13,699 nucleotides of DNA from positions 1 through 13,699 of the forward strand of contig JAIXTZ010000116.1 of NCBI GenBank assembly GCA_027483745.1, given 5' to 3'. A program made the translations under genes and the position numbers. The notes beneath the pieces are model-generated. The model saw nothing but the letters and a program-made list of their open reading frames with translations. It was not told the DNA's origin and ran no database searches. This document shows positions 6,219-13,699 of the stretch, piece by piece (the stretch's first letter is position 1; every line of letters begins with the position of its first letter). This DNA is from Lysobacteraceae bacterium (GTDB lineage: Bacteria; Pseudomonadota; Gammaproteobacteria; Xanthomonadales; Xanthomonadaceae).

Positions 6219-7483
6219 GCGCGCACCATCGGCGCCACGCGGCGCGGCGTCGGCGCGGCGACCAGCGCGGGGACCGCGGCCGAACGCAGCTGCGCGTGGC
6301 GTTCGACGAGGGCGGCCAATGCCCAGAAGATGCCCATGACGGTGCCCTCGCTGAAGGGACTCCCGTAGAGGTTGCCCAAAGCCATCGCCAGCACGGCGAT
6401 TCGGAAACCGTGGGCCAACGCCAACGATTCATGGTCCCGAGCCTCGCGAACGAGACGCCCTCCCAGCCGCCAAAGGGCGAACACCAGAGCCAGCAGCGCG
6501 ACGAGCCCCTGGAGACCGGCCTCGGCCAGCGTCAACACGTAGTAATTGTGGGCGTCCTTGCCGGGATAGTTCGAGTACCCGCCGATGAGGCCCTTGAAGC
6601 GATTGGCGCCGACGCCGATCGGGCTTTCCGACCACATCATGACCGCCCCGCCCCAGATGTCCCATCGACTGGCGGTGCTGTCGTCGAGCTCTTCCTGTCC
6701 GAACTCGTCGACCTGCTGGGTTTCTTGGACGCGCTCCATCGCCCCGGACGGCAACCAAGGCAGCGCAACGGCGAACACGAGGGCGCAGAACGCGGCGAGG
6801 AACACGCTGCGGCGGATCGCCATCAGCGCGAGGACCAGCAGGGCGATGAAGTAACTCTGGCGCGAGTAGGTGAACAGGACGGCGGCAGCCAGCACGAGGA
6901 GCCCACCCAGGGCCGCCATTCGCCAGAACGGCTGCCCTTTGAGGAAGAACACCGGTGCGGCGAACAGCGGGATGAACATCGCGTAGAACACGCCGGCGCG
7001 ATTCGCCGAGCGGTAGTCCGCGCCGAACGGCCCCGCGGCCCGGTGCGTCTCCGAGTAGCCGCCGATACCGTAGTCGAGCCCTTCGCGCACGGCCTCCAGC
7101 CCAGCCATGGCGGCGACGAGAAAGATCAGGAGGATCAAGCGGCGAGCCGTCTTGAGGTCGCGGACGGCGTGGTAGAACAGGAAGTAGTAGAGCGGATAAA
7201 ACAGCAGCGTCTTCAGGTAGGTGAGGTCTTCCATCGGCGACTGCGGCCGAGCGACCATCGCCACCGCCGTCGCGATCGCCGCCGCCACGAAGTAGAGCCG
7301 AAGCGGCCCGCCGAGCGACGGCTTTGGAGCCGACACGCTCCGCCCCTGAAGGACGAGCGCAACGAGCGCCGCGCCAAACACGAGGTTGATGACATTGACG
7401 CCTGGGATCCCCAGGTCGATATCGAAGTGGAACTGGTTGACCGTGTAGACCAGCAGCACGGCGAGCAGCAGTCGCAGGACCAT
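6215..7483 (-). CDS. O-antigen polymerase/ligase family protein (Wzy-like)
   Basis: This 422-residue integral inner-membrane protein has about 10-12 hydrophobic helices and the Wzy_C/O-antigen ligase signature. Residues seen are YSRQSYF at 206-212, which precedes a helix. A large periplasmic loop follows, with RVQETQQVDEFGQEELDD (251-268) and SRWDIWGGAVMMWSESPIGVGANRF at 272-296, then DAHNYYVLTLAEAGLQGLVALL at 310-331. The DAHNxYL...AExG motif is the family hallmark. Members either polymerise lipid-linked repeats in the periplasm (Wzy) or ligate polymer to lipid A core (WaaL); adjacency to a flippase and glycosyltransferases favours Wzy. The ATG at 7483 lies one base after the amidotransferase stop and has GGATGG upstream. 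An ATG at 7495 would add four residues and overlap that gene. The 3' end overlaps the flippase gene by four bases. Confidence 0.9.
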   Translation of the reverse strand: MVLRLLLAVLLVYTVNQFHFDIDLGIPGVNVINLVFGAALVALVLQGRSVSAPKPSLGGPLRLYFVAAAIATAVAMVARPQSPMEDLTYLKTLLFYPLYYFLFYHAVRDLKTARRLILLIFLVAAMAGLEAVREGLDYGIGGYSETHRAAGPFGADYRSANRAGVFYAMFIPLFAAPVFFLKGQPFWRMAALGGLLVLAAAVLFTYSRQSYFIALLVLALMAIRRSVFLAAFCALVFAVALPWLPSGAMERVQETQQVDEFGQEELDDSTASRWDIWGGAVMMWSESPIGVGANRFKGLIGGYSNYPGKDAHNYYVLTLAEAGLQGLVALLALVFALWRLGGRLVREARDHESLALAHGFRIAVLAMALGNLYGSPFSEGTVMGIFWALAALVERHAQLRSAAVPALVAAPTPRRVAPMVRA

Positions 7484-7484
7484 G

Positions 7485-9338
7485 TCAGGGACCATCCACG
7501 AAACGTCGCGCCCACAGTTCGAGCATCAGCACCTGCCAGAGCGGCTCGGCGTGGTCGGCGCGGCGGGCGCGATGCTCGGCAAGCAGGCCATCGACCACGG
7601 CCGGCTGCACCCAGCCACGCTCGCGGAACGCTCGACTCGCGAACACATCGCCCGCCATCGCGCCGAGACGCGTGCGGAACCATTCCGGCAGCGGGATCGC
7701 GAAGCCCTGCTTCGGCTTGTCCAGCACGTCGGAGGGCAGCCAACGCCGCGCCACTTCGCGCAGCACGTGCTTCCCCCGGCTACCACGGATCCGGAGGTTG
7801 GCGGGCAGGCGCACGGCGAACTCGATCACGCGATGGTCGAGCAGCGGCGCCCTGCCCTCGATCGACGCCGCCATCGTCATGCGATCGAGCTTCACCAGGA
7901 TGTCGTCGAGCAGGTAGCTGCGGATGTCGGCGTCGACGATGCGGTCGATCATCGGCCGGGTGTCGCCAGGCGGGAACAGCGGATGCAGGGCGGCGTAGCC
8001 TTCCGCACCGGCCGGGCCCAGCAGCGCGCGCATCTGGTCCGGTCGCGAGAGCGCCACGCCGCTCAGATAACTGTCGGGGAAGCGCTCGCCGAGGCGCTGG
8101 CCAACGCGTCGCAGGCGCTGGCCGAACAGGCCCGGCAGCATGCCGCCGGCCTTACGAAGACCGAGCGCCGCGGCGCCGCGCAGCGGCCCAAGGCGTTCAA
8201 GGGCGAGGAACTTCAGGTAGCGCTCGTAGCCGGCGAAGGCCTCGTCGCCGCCGTCGCCCGAAAGCACCATCTTCACGTGCGGGCGAGCGAGTTCGGAAAC
8301 GAGGAAGGTCGGCAACGCGGAGGAATCGGCGAACGGTTCGTCGAGGTGCCAGACCAGCGTCTCGATCAACTCGGTGGCCTCCGGTTCAACCACCAGTTCA
8401 TGGTGATCGGTGCCGAGCAGGTCGGCCACGCGCCGCGCGCCGCTGAGTTCGCTGTAGCGCGCCTCCTTGAAGCCGATCGAGAAGGTCTTGACCGGCTGCG
8501 TCATCCGCTGCGCCATCAGGGCGACGACGACGCTCGAATCCAGGCCGCCACTGAGGAAGGCGCCGAAGGGCACGTCGGCGACGAGGCGGTCGTCCACCGC
8601 TGCCTGCAGGCGCTCGTGCAACTGCTCGACGGCCTCGGCCTCGCTGCCGCGGAACGTCGGCGTGAAATCCAGCGCCCAGTAGCGCGCCTCTCGCAGGCGA
8701 CCGTCGCGCCAGACGGCGTAGTGCCCGGCGGGCAGCTTGCGGACATCGCGGAAGATCGAACGCGGGCTCGGCACATAGCCGAAGGCGAAGTAGCCCGGCA
8801 GCACGCCGGCATCGACCTCGCGGCGGAAGCCCGGCAGCGCCAGCAGCGACTTCAGTTCGCTGGCGAAGCCGATGCCGTCGGGGCCGTCCCAGAGGAAGAG
8901 CGGCTTCTTGCCCAGCCGGTCGCGAGCGAGCAGCAGCTGGCCGCGGGTCCGGTCCCACAGTGCGAAGGCGAACATGCCCTCCAGGCGCGCGACGGCGGCT
9001 TCGCCCCAGGCCTCGTAGGCGACCAGGATGACTTCCGAATCCGAATCAGTGCGGAACCGGTGGCCCAGCGCCTGCAGTTCAGTGCGCAGTCGGCGGAAGT
9101 TGTAGATCTCGCCATTGAACACCAGCACGCACTGGCCGTCGGCGCTGGCCATCGGCTGGTGGCCGCCGCCGAGATCGATGATGGCGAGGCGACGCATGCC
9201 CAGCAGCACGGCGTCCTCGCGATGCACGCCGCCGTCGTCTGGGCCGCGATGCACGATCGCGGCGTTCATGGCTTCACCGATGCGCGCATCGGGTGCTGTG
9301 CGCCCCGGTGCCGCGGCGAATCCGACGATGCCGCACAT
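7485..9338 (-). CDS. Glutamine-dependent asparagine synthase-type amidotransferase, intact
   Basis: This 617-residue AsnB-family enzyme has both domains complete. The N-terminal glutaminase domain has the nucleophile C2 (MCGIVGF), HRGPDDGG at 30-37, R50, NGEIYN at 75-80 and DSDSE at 98-102, so it should release ammonia from glutamine. The ATP-pyrophosphatase domain has SGGLDSS at 263-269, HLDEPFADSSALPT at 331-344 and SGDGGDEAFAGYERY at 360-374, and should activate a carboxylate as an acyl-adenylate. Length and the YFAFGYVPSPRSIFRDVRKLP segment resemble the amidotransferases of exosortase/polysaccharide loci (TIGR03108-like) more than housekeeping AsnB of about 554 residues. A strong GGGGAGG site precedes the ATG, which shares one base with the upstream stop (TGATG). 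In this operon it probably amidates a sugar carboxylate; free asparagine synthesis cannot be excluded. Confidence 0.93.
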   Translation of the reverse strand: MCGIVGFAAAPGRTAPDARIGEAMNAAIVHRGPDDGGVHREDAVLLGMRRLAIIDLGGGHQPMASADGQCVLVFNGEIYNFRRLRTELQALGHRFRTDSDSEVILVAYEAWGEAAVARLEGMFAFALWDRTRGQLLLARDRLGKKPLFLWDGPDGIGFASELKSLLALPGFRREVDAGVLPGYFAFGYVPSPRSIFRDVRKLPAGHYAVWRDGRLREARYWALDFTPTFRGSEAEAVEQLHERLQAAVDDRLVADVPFGAFLSGGLDSSVVVALMAQRMTQPVKTFSIGFKEARYSELSGARRVADLLGTDHHELVVEPEATELIETLVWHLDEPFADSSALPTFLVSELARPHVKMVLSGDGGDEAFAGYERYLKFLALERLGPLRGAAALGLRKAGGMLPGLFGQRLRRVGQRLGERFPDSYLSGVALSRPDQMRALLGPAGAEGYAALHPLFPPGDTRPMIDRIVDADIRSYLLDDILVKLDRMTMAASIEGRAPLLDHRVIEFAVRLPANLRIRGSRGKHVLREVARRWLPSDVLDKPKQGFAIPLPEWFRTRLGAMAGDVFASRAFRERGWVQPAVVDGLLAEHRARRADHAEPLWQVLMLELWARRFVDGP

Positions 9339-10462
9339 CAGGCGGCCTCCCCGGCGTAGAGCGGCAAGAGCTGGGCGATCACGGCCGGCACGGAGGCCTT
9401 GGCGAGGACATCGGCGCGTGCGGCGTCTCCCATGGCCCGGCGAGCGCCTGGCGTGAGGTCCATCGACTCGCCGAGCGCGGCGACCAGGCCGGCCACGTCG
9501 TCGACATCGCACAGCCAGCCGTTGCGCCGCGGGATCACGAGGTCCTCGCTGCCGCTGATTCGCGTGGCGATCACCGGCAATCCGGCGGCCATGTACTCGA
9601 GCAGGGTGTTCGAGAGACCTTCGAATCGTGAAGGCAGGATGCCGACATCGGCGCTCGCGAGTTCGCGCTCCACGGCGTCGCTCGGGCCGGGCAGATCGAC
9701 GCTGTCGGCAACGCCGAGGGTCGCCGCCAGGGCACGAAGCGCGCCATCCTCGCCGCCGCCCCCCACCAGGCGCAGCCGCCATCCCGGGCGGCGGGCTGCA
9801 GCCCAAGCATGGAGCAGGCTGTCGAGGCCCTTTTCCGGCACGAGACGGCCGACGAAGACGACGGTGGGCGGCGTGTTGCCCGCCTCGGGCCGCACGATGC
9901 GTTCGAAGCGTGCCGTCTTGACGCCGTTCGGCAGCCAGTGGATGCGCGCCGGATCGAAGCCCACCGCCTCCAGGTCGCGCGAAATACGGGTGCTGATGGC
10001 CTGGATCGCGCTGGCTTGACGCAGCATGCGTCGCGCCAACGCGGCCCGCGGGCCGCCGCGCGGCCGCAGGCAACCCTTCTCCTGCTCCCACCATCCGGAG
10101 AACTTCACCACCACGGGCTTGCCGAGCAGACGCCCCATCACGCTGGCCACGGCACCCATGTTGTGGGCGATGTGCACGTGGATGGCGTCGTAGCGATCGC
10201 GCCAGGCGAACAGCAGCCATGCCAACCGGACCATCAGCAGCAGGGAGCCGATCCATCGCAGCGGCGGGTAACCCACGCGCCACACGTCGAGGTCGCCGTG
10301 CCGTGAGGCGCCGGCCTTCTGCGACCCATTGACGCGCGGCACGACGACGGTGACGGTGTGCCCGAGTGCGACGAGCGCATGCGACAGGGTCTCCACTTGC
10401 CGCTCCGCGCCGCCCATGGCCGGAAACTGCCCCTCCAGCAGCATCAGGATCGCCAGGCTCAC
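9338..10462 (-). CDS. GT4-family glycosyltransferase
   Basis: This 374-residue GT-B fold enzyme probably adds one sugar to the lipid-linked repeat unit at the cytoplasmic face of the inner membrane. The N-terminal acceptor domain opens with LLEGQFPAMGGAERQ (8-22), including the Gly-Gly loop common in GT4. A hydrophobic stretch at 70-87 may serve as a membrane contact. The C-terminal donor domain has VVFVGRLVPEKGLDSLL at 201-217, the Gly-rich LVGGGGEDG at 232-240 and the EX7E motif at E281 to E289 (EGLSNTLLE), then GLPVIAT at 294-300. The start is a GTG at 10462 that overlaps the preceding stop as GTGA, with AGGG nine bases upstream. The GT4 fold is certain; donor sugar and linkage cannot be read from the sequence. 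Confidence 0.94.
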   Translation of the reverse strand: MSLAILMLLEGQFPAMGGAERQVETLSHALVALGHTVTVVVPRVNGSQKAGASRHGDLDVWRVGYPPLRWIGSLLLMVRLAWLLFAWRDRYDAIHVHIAHNMGAVASVMGRLLGKPVVVKFSGWWEQEKGCLRPRGGPRAALARRMLRQASAIQAISTRISRDLEAVGFDPARIHWLPNGVKTARFERIVRPEAGNTPPTVVFVGRLVPEKGLDSLLHAWAAARRPGWRLRLVGGGGEDGALRALAATLGVADSVDLPGPSDAVERELASADVGILPSRFEGLSNTLLEYMAAGLPVIATRISGSEDLVIPRRNGWLCDVDDVAGLVAALGESMDLTPGARRAMGDAARADVLAKASVPAVIAQLLPLYAGEAA

Positions 10463-12309
10463 GGCTGTTCGCCCTCGAGGTTGTTCCGCACCCACAGCTC
10501 CAGCACCGCAAGGGACCAGAGATGGGCCGAGTAGTCCCATCCGCCGGCCTGGTGGCGATTGAACAAGTCGGCGACATAGGCCGGCTCGAACCAGCCGCGC
10601 TGCCTCGTGCGCTCGGAGAGCAGAAGGTCGCGGAGCCACTCGCGGAACGCGGGGCGATCGCGCATCCATACGCTGATCGGCAGGCCAAAGCCCTGCTTCG
10701 GCTTCCTGAGGATGGGGTCGGGAAGGATCCCGGCGGTGGCCTGCTTGAACAACACGCGCTTCTGCATGCCGCTGACTTTCCAATGCGCCTTCAGCCGCCC
10801 GGTGTAGGCGACAAGATCGGCGTCGAGGTAGGGGAAACGCACGGTGACGCCGACGTGCCGGGCCGCGCCGTCGACCTTGACGAGGTCGTTCTGCGCGATC
10901 GCCAGCTCAAGGTCGAGCGCCATCAGGCGATGCAGCTCGCTGCGCGCATCGCAGCCCGCGTACATCCCGCGCAGCAGCTGCAGCGAAAGGTCGGCCGTCA
11001 CCGATGAGCGGAAGGAGGCGGTCAGAAGCTCGTCGAAGCACTCCGAGGCGAACGCGTCGTCGGTGTAGAAGCGGTCCGGGTTGGGCAGGCTGCTGCGACG
11101 GGTGAAGTTGTCGATGCGGTTGAGGAAGCGGCTCGAACCGCCGCCGACCGAACGGCCGATCGTGCGCCCCAGGGTCTTCACCGCGCCGGGCAACGCGAAC
11201 CAGCGCTGCATGATCCTGTCCTTCGCGTAACGCTCGTTGCCGCCGAAGATCTCGTCGCCACCGTCACCGGCGACGAGGATCGAGCGACCGTCCGCCGCGG
11301 CCATCGCGGCGCAAGCCAGGGTGGGCACGGCGGAGGCGTTGCCGAACGGCTGGTCGAAGAGCTCGGGCAGGTGGGGCAGGACGGCCAGCGTTTCGGCCTC
11401 GTCGATGCTGCCGAAATGCCCGTGCGCACCGCAGGCCGAGGCGGCGATGCGGGCGAACTCCAGTTCGTCGTAACCGGCCTCGGCGAAACCGATCGAGAAG
11501 CTGTGCACGGCCTCGCGGGGAACCTGGCGCGACAGCACGGTGGTGATGCTCGAACTGTCGGTCCCTCCGCTGAGGAACGTGCCCCAGCGGGTTGCCGACG
11601 AGGGGCGGGAACGTTCCACGGCCGCGACCAGCCGCTCGCGCAGGCCGGCGGCGAGCGTCGCCGCGTCGCCGTCGAGGTCTTCGGCATACGTCGGACGCCA
11701 CCAGCGCTCCACGCGCCCCTGCCCCGCCCGCCAGCGCAGCAGGCTGGCCGGCGGAAGCCGCTGCACGTCGGCGACGATGGTCAGCGGTGCCGGGACGCAG
11801 GCGAAATTGAGGAAATGGAACACCGCCGCGGGATCGGCGCGGCGCGCCACCCATGGCGCGCGAAGCAGCGGCTTCAGGTGCGAGGCCACCAGCAGCTGGT
11901 CGCCCTTGGACGTGTGGAAAAGCGGCACGGTGCCGAAGTGGTCGACCACGGCGCACCAATCGCCGCTGGCGCGATCGTGGCGCACGAAGGCGAATCGACC
12001 GCGCCAATCCGCCCACGGTCGCCGCTCCACGCCTTGCAGCCCGTCCTCGGCGCGACCGACGAGCAAGTCGAAGACGCCGACCACCGTGACGTCACCGTCG
12101 CGCAGCACGCCTACCTGGCCTTCACCGTAGGCCCCCGCCACACCGTGCGGTGCAAGTCGCGACCAACCCGCGGCCACGGTGGCCAGGCGCTCGCCCTGCC
12201 CGACCAGCCAGCGTGCGACCGTCGGCCCTGGCGTGGCGCGGACGTCGAGAATGCCGGTCAAGGCCTGCGTCGGCGCATCATGGGCGGCGGCGATGACCGG
12301 TGCGTTCAT
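10459..12309 (-). CDS. Asparagine synthase homologue with degenerate glutaminase domain
   Basis: This 616-residue protein keeps the asparagine-synthase C-terminal half: ATP-pyrophosphatase loop FLSGGTDSSS at 245-254, FDQPFGNASAVPT at 318-330, VAGDGGDEIFGGNERY at 346-361 and the late VRFPYLDADLV and RKPKQGFGLPISVW segments. The N-terminal half has only the later part of a glutaminase fold (GRFAFVRHDRASGDWCAVVDHFG at 104-126 and VPLFH). The N-terminal Cys, HRGPD and NGEIYN are all missing; the protein begins MNAPVIAAAH. It should not hydrolyse glutamine, yet may still adenylate a carboxylate and use ammonia or another amine. The ATG at 12309 overlaps the upstream stop (ATGA), so no nearby in-frame start restores the Cys. 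The reading frame is intact and operon-embedded, arguing against decay. It is paired with the intact homologue at 7485-9338. Confidence 0.9.
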   Translation of the reverse strand: MNAPVIAAAHDAPTQALTGILDVRATPGPTVARWLVGQGERLATVAAGWSRLAPHGVAGAYGEGQVGVLRDGDVTVVGVFDLLVGRAEDGLQGVERRPWADWRGRFAFVRHDRASGDWCAVVDHFGTVPLFHTSKGDQLLVASHLKPLLRAPWVARRADPAAVFHFLNFACVPAPLTIVADVQRLPPASLLRWRAGQGRVERWWRPTYAEDLDGDAATLAAGLRERLVAAVERSRPSSATRWGTFLSGGTDSSSITTVLSRQVPREAVHSFSIGFAEAGYDELEFARIAASACGAHGHFGSIDEAETLAVLPHLPELFDQPFGNASAVPTLACAAMAAADGRSILVAGDGGDEIFGGNERYAKDRIMQRWFALPGAVKTLGRTIGRSVGGGSSRFLNRIDNFTRRSSLPNPDRFYTDDAFASECFDELLTASFRSSVTADLSLQLLRGMYAGCDARSELHRLMALDLELAIAQNDLVKVDGAARHVGVTVRFPYLDADLVAYTGRLKAHWKVSGMQKRVLFKQATAGILPDPILRKPKQGFGLPISVWMRDRPAFREWLRDLLLSERTRQRGWFEPAYVADLFNRHQAGGWDYSAHLWSLAVLELWVRNNLEGEQP

Positions 12310-13430
12310 GCGGCCACCCGACGTGCACCGAGGCAGCGGTCGTAGATGCGCGCAGAGTGCTCCACCATCGCCCCGAGGGTGAAGCGGACTTCTGCCGCAG
12401 CGCGAGCGGACGACGCGAGCCGGCGGCGCTCCTCGGCGTCGTCGGCCAAGGCGCCGATGATCGCGGACAGTGCCGCCGCGTCGCCGCTCGGGAGGAGGCG
12501 ACCGGTCACGCCATCGTCGATCAACTCCGGGCTGCCGCCCACGGCCGTCGCAATCACCGGCAGACCGCTGCCCATGGCTTCCAGGAGAACGTTGGAGAGG
12601 CCCTCCTCGCTCGACGGGAGGACCAGCAGATCAGCGGCCTGCATCAGTATCCGGGTGTCGCTGCGCTCACCGAGCAGCCGAACGCGTTCGCCCAGGCCAA
12701 GTCGAGCGATCTCGGCCTCGACGCGCGGCCGCTCGGGCCCCTCGCCCGCGAGCCACACGAGCGGTCGCCGCTGCAAGGACATCCGCGCCACCGCGTCCAT
12801 CAGCAGCGGCAGGTTTTTCTCCGGGACCAATCGACCAACGAACAGCAGCAGCGTGGCGCCCTCGGGCAAGCCGAAGCCGCGTCGAGCCGCCGTACGATCG
12901 GCCGCCGTCGGCATCGGTGGCAGCTCCAGCCCGTTCGGAACGATGTCGATGCCCTGCAGGGGCACGGCGCAGCGCCGGGCCACAAGCTCGGCGCCGGCGC
13001 GGGTGTTCGAGATCACGGCCGACGACCCACGGACGATCCAGCGCTTGGCGCGCCAATGCCAGTCTGGCCCCGTCAGTCCAAGGCCACGCACCGAGCTCAC
13101 CAGACGCAGGCCCGGAACGGACGGCAGCACGAGTCGCACCCAGAGTTCCGCCGTGATCGAGAACGCGTGCACGACATCGAAGCGGCCGGCGCGCAGGAAA
13201 CGCTGCAAGCGCCAGACAAAGGCCGGATCGACGGCGCCGCGTTTGTCGATTCGATGGACGGGCACGCCATCGGCCTCCAGCGCATCGACGAGGTGGGAAC
13301 GCTCACGGAAATACAGCAGCTCGGCATGACGGCCGCGGGCACGCAGGCCACGCAGCAGATGCACGATCTGGCGCTGGCTCCCGCCGACTTCCATTTCGTC
13401 GGTGACGACAAGCACCCGCTCAGCGCGCAT
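12306..13430 (-). CDS. GT4-family glycosyltransferase
   Basis: This 374-residue GT-B retaining glycosyltransferase has the acceptor-domain opening RVLVVTDEMEVGGSQRQIVHLL at 5-26. This form (EVGGSQRQ) is frequent in exopolysaccharide and exosortase-locus enzymes. FDVVHAFSITAELW lies at 84-97. The donor domain has LLFVGRLVPEKNLPLLMDAV at 195-214, LAGEGPER at 227-234, the EX7E motif E276 to E284 (EGLSNVLLE) and GSGLPVIATAVGGSPELI at 287-304. The ATG at 13430 has AGGGG eight bases upstream and overlaps the preceding glycosyltransferase gene by 11 bases. The stop overlaps the next start (ATGA). It shares layout and length with the GT4 at 9338-10462 but differs enough in sequence to act at a different step. 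Sugar specificity is unknown. Confidence 0.94.
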   Translation of the reverse strand: MRAERVLVVTDEMEVGGSQRQIVHLLRGLRARGRHAELLYFRERSHLVDALEADGVPVHRIDKRGAVDPAFVWRLQRFLRAGRFDVVHAFSITAELWVRLVLPSVPGLRLVSSVRGLGLTGPDWHWRAKRWIVRGSSAVISNTRAGAELVARRCAVPLQGIDIVPNGLELPPMPTAADRTAARRGFGLPEGATLLLFVGRLVPEKNLPLLMDAVARMSLQRRPLVWLAGEGPERPRVEAEIARLGLGERVRLLGERSDTRILMQAADLLVLPSSEEGLSNVLLEAMGSGLPVIATAVGGSPELIDDGVTGRLLPSGDAAALSAIIGALADDAEERRRLASSARAAAEVRFTLGAMVEHSARIYDRCLGARRVAA

Positions 13431-13699
13431 GCACGAGCCCCTGAGGCATGGCGCAGCGGACGCCGATCTGCGCGAGCAGCCGATCGGCCTCGTGGCGGGC
13501 GTCGAAGTCGGCGGCAACCGCAGCACGTGCGGCCAAGCCAAGGCGATGGCGAAGCACCTCATCGCCCAGGAGACGCTGCAGGGCATCCGCCAGCGCGCGC
13601 GCGTCACCCGGGGGCACCACCAGCCCGGTCCGCTCGTGATGCACCAGTTCCGGGATGCCCGAGACCTGGGTGCTGACGACCGCACCGGCGGTCGCCATC
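13420..13699 (-). CDS. Glycosyltransferase, C-terminal end only (5' end beyond window)
   Basis: The visible 92 residues are the tail of a GT4-like donor domain. MATAGAVVSTQVSGIPELVHHERTGLVV matches the segment right after the EX7E motif (the usual EAMAxGxPVVxTxxGGxPE), followed by the PPGD...LADAL helix and a final RHRLGLAARAAVAADFDARHEADRLL helix pair. The Met at 13698 is therefore internal, and the true start lies beyond the right edge. The stop codon lies inside the next gene's first codons (11-base overlap), placing it in the same operon. Donor and acceptor cannot be stated. Confidence 0.88.
   Translation of the reverse strand, partial: MATAGAVVSTQVSGIPELVHHERTGLVVPPGDARALADALQRLLGDEVLRHRLGLAARAAVAADFDARHEADRLLAQIGVRCAMPQGLVHAR

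Noticed and set aside
4464..6368. Long plus-strand open frame (634 codons) opposite the flippase and the 3' end of the polymerase gene
   Set aside because: Its translation is Arg/Gln/Glu/His-rich without any domain, while the minus strand encodes clear membrane proteins. High GC leaves few stops in antisense frames.
6110..8446. Plus-strand open frame of 778 codons
   Set aside because: It lies antisense to the flippase, polymerase and amidotransferase genes and crosses their boundaries, and its composition is Arg-rich shadow sequence.
7482..9359. Plus-strand open frame of 625 codons antisense to the amidotransferase
   Set aside because: It mirrors the real gene almost end to end, has no recognisable motif, and the minus-strand gene has every catalytic motif.
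9339..10688. Extension of the amidotransferase frame upstream to give a 1067-residue fusion
   Set aside because: The upstream part is an out-of-frame reading of the GT4 gene, and the family requires Cys at position 2, which fixes the start at 9338.
11371..12345. Plus-strand open frame of 324 codons opposite the degenerate asparagine synthase
   Set aside because: There is no domain or ribosome site, and it is antisense to a protein with clear ATP-pyrophosphatase motifs.
1..13699. Mobile elements, CRISPR array, tRNA or rRNA genes
   Set aside because: No transposase, integrase, regularly spaced repeats, cloverleaf or rRNA-like stretch was seen, and base composition is even throughout.

Overview
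The window is a GC-rich, gene-dense stretch of a bacterial chromosome. Gene content points to a gammaproteobacterium, most likely around Xanthomonadales/Lysobacterales or Nevskiales: a Marinobacter-type long fatty acyl-CoA reductase, a bacterial acyl-CoA-binding protein, and a Wzx/Wzy-type polysaccharide locus. This placement is inference from remembered protein similarity; there is no rRNA or other marker to fix it. No tRNA, rRNA, insertion sequence or CRISPR array was seen. Thirteen protein genes account for nearly all of the sequence.

Left part (1-3306): lipid and storage genes. A fatty acyl-CoA reductase (minus strand, cut by the window start) is divergent from an acyl-CoA-binding protein gene followed 22 bases later by a TetR-type repressor gene. 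The 162-base divergent gap holds a reasonable sigma70-like promoter toward the ACBP gene and two palindromes that could be operators. Facing the TetR gene is a small, very basic protein resembling phasins. Divergent from that is a 286-residue all-helical TPR-like protein of unknown role. Together the reductase, ACBP and phasin-like protein suggest fatty alcohol/wax ester or polymer storage metabolism, with the TetR protein as a plausible acyl-CoA-responsive controller.

Right part (3310-13699): one long minus-strand operon for an exported polysaccharide, entering from beyond the window's right edge. In transcription order it encodes the tail of a glycosyltransferase, a complete GT4 glycosyltransferase, an asparagine-synthase homologue with a degenerate glutaminase domain, a second GT4 glycosyltransferase, an intact glutamine-dependent asparagine-synthase-type amidotransferase, an O-antigen polymerase/ligase (Wzy-like), a MurJ/MviN-family flippase (Wzx-like), and a secreted seven-bladed-propeller protein resembling oligogalacturonate lyase (PL22). 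Neighbouring genes mostly overlap by 1-11 bases (ATGA, GTGA or TGATG junctions), so they are probably translated in a coupled way.

Working model (inference): the glycosyltransferases build a lipid-linked repeat unit, one or both amidotransferase-like proteins amidate a carboxylated (uronic) sugar, the flippase exports it, Wzy polymerises it, and the periplasmic or secreted lyase-like propeller binds or trims the uronate-containing product. The most notable points are the paired intact and degenerate asparagine synthetases and the lyase-like propeller with a partly altered metal site.
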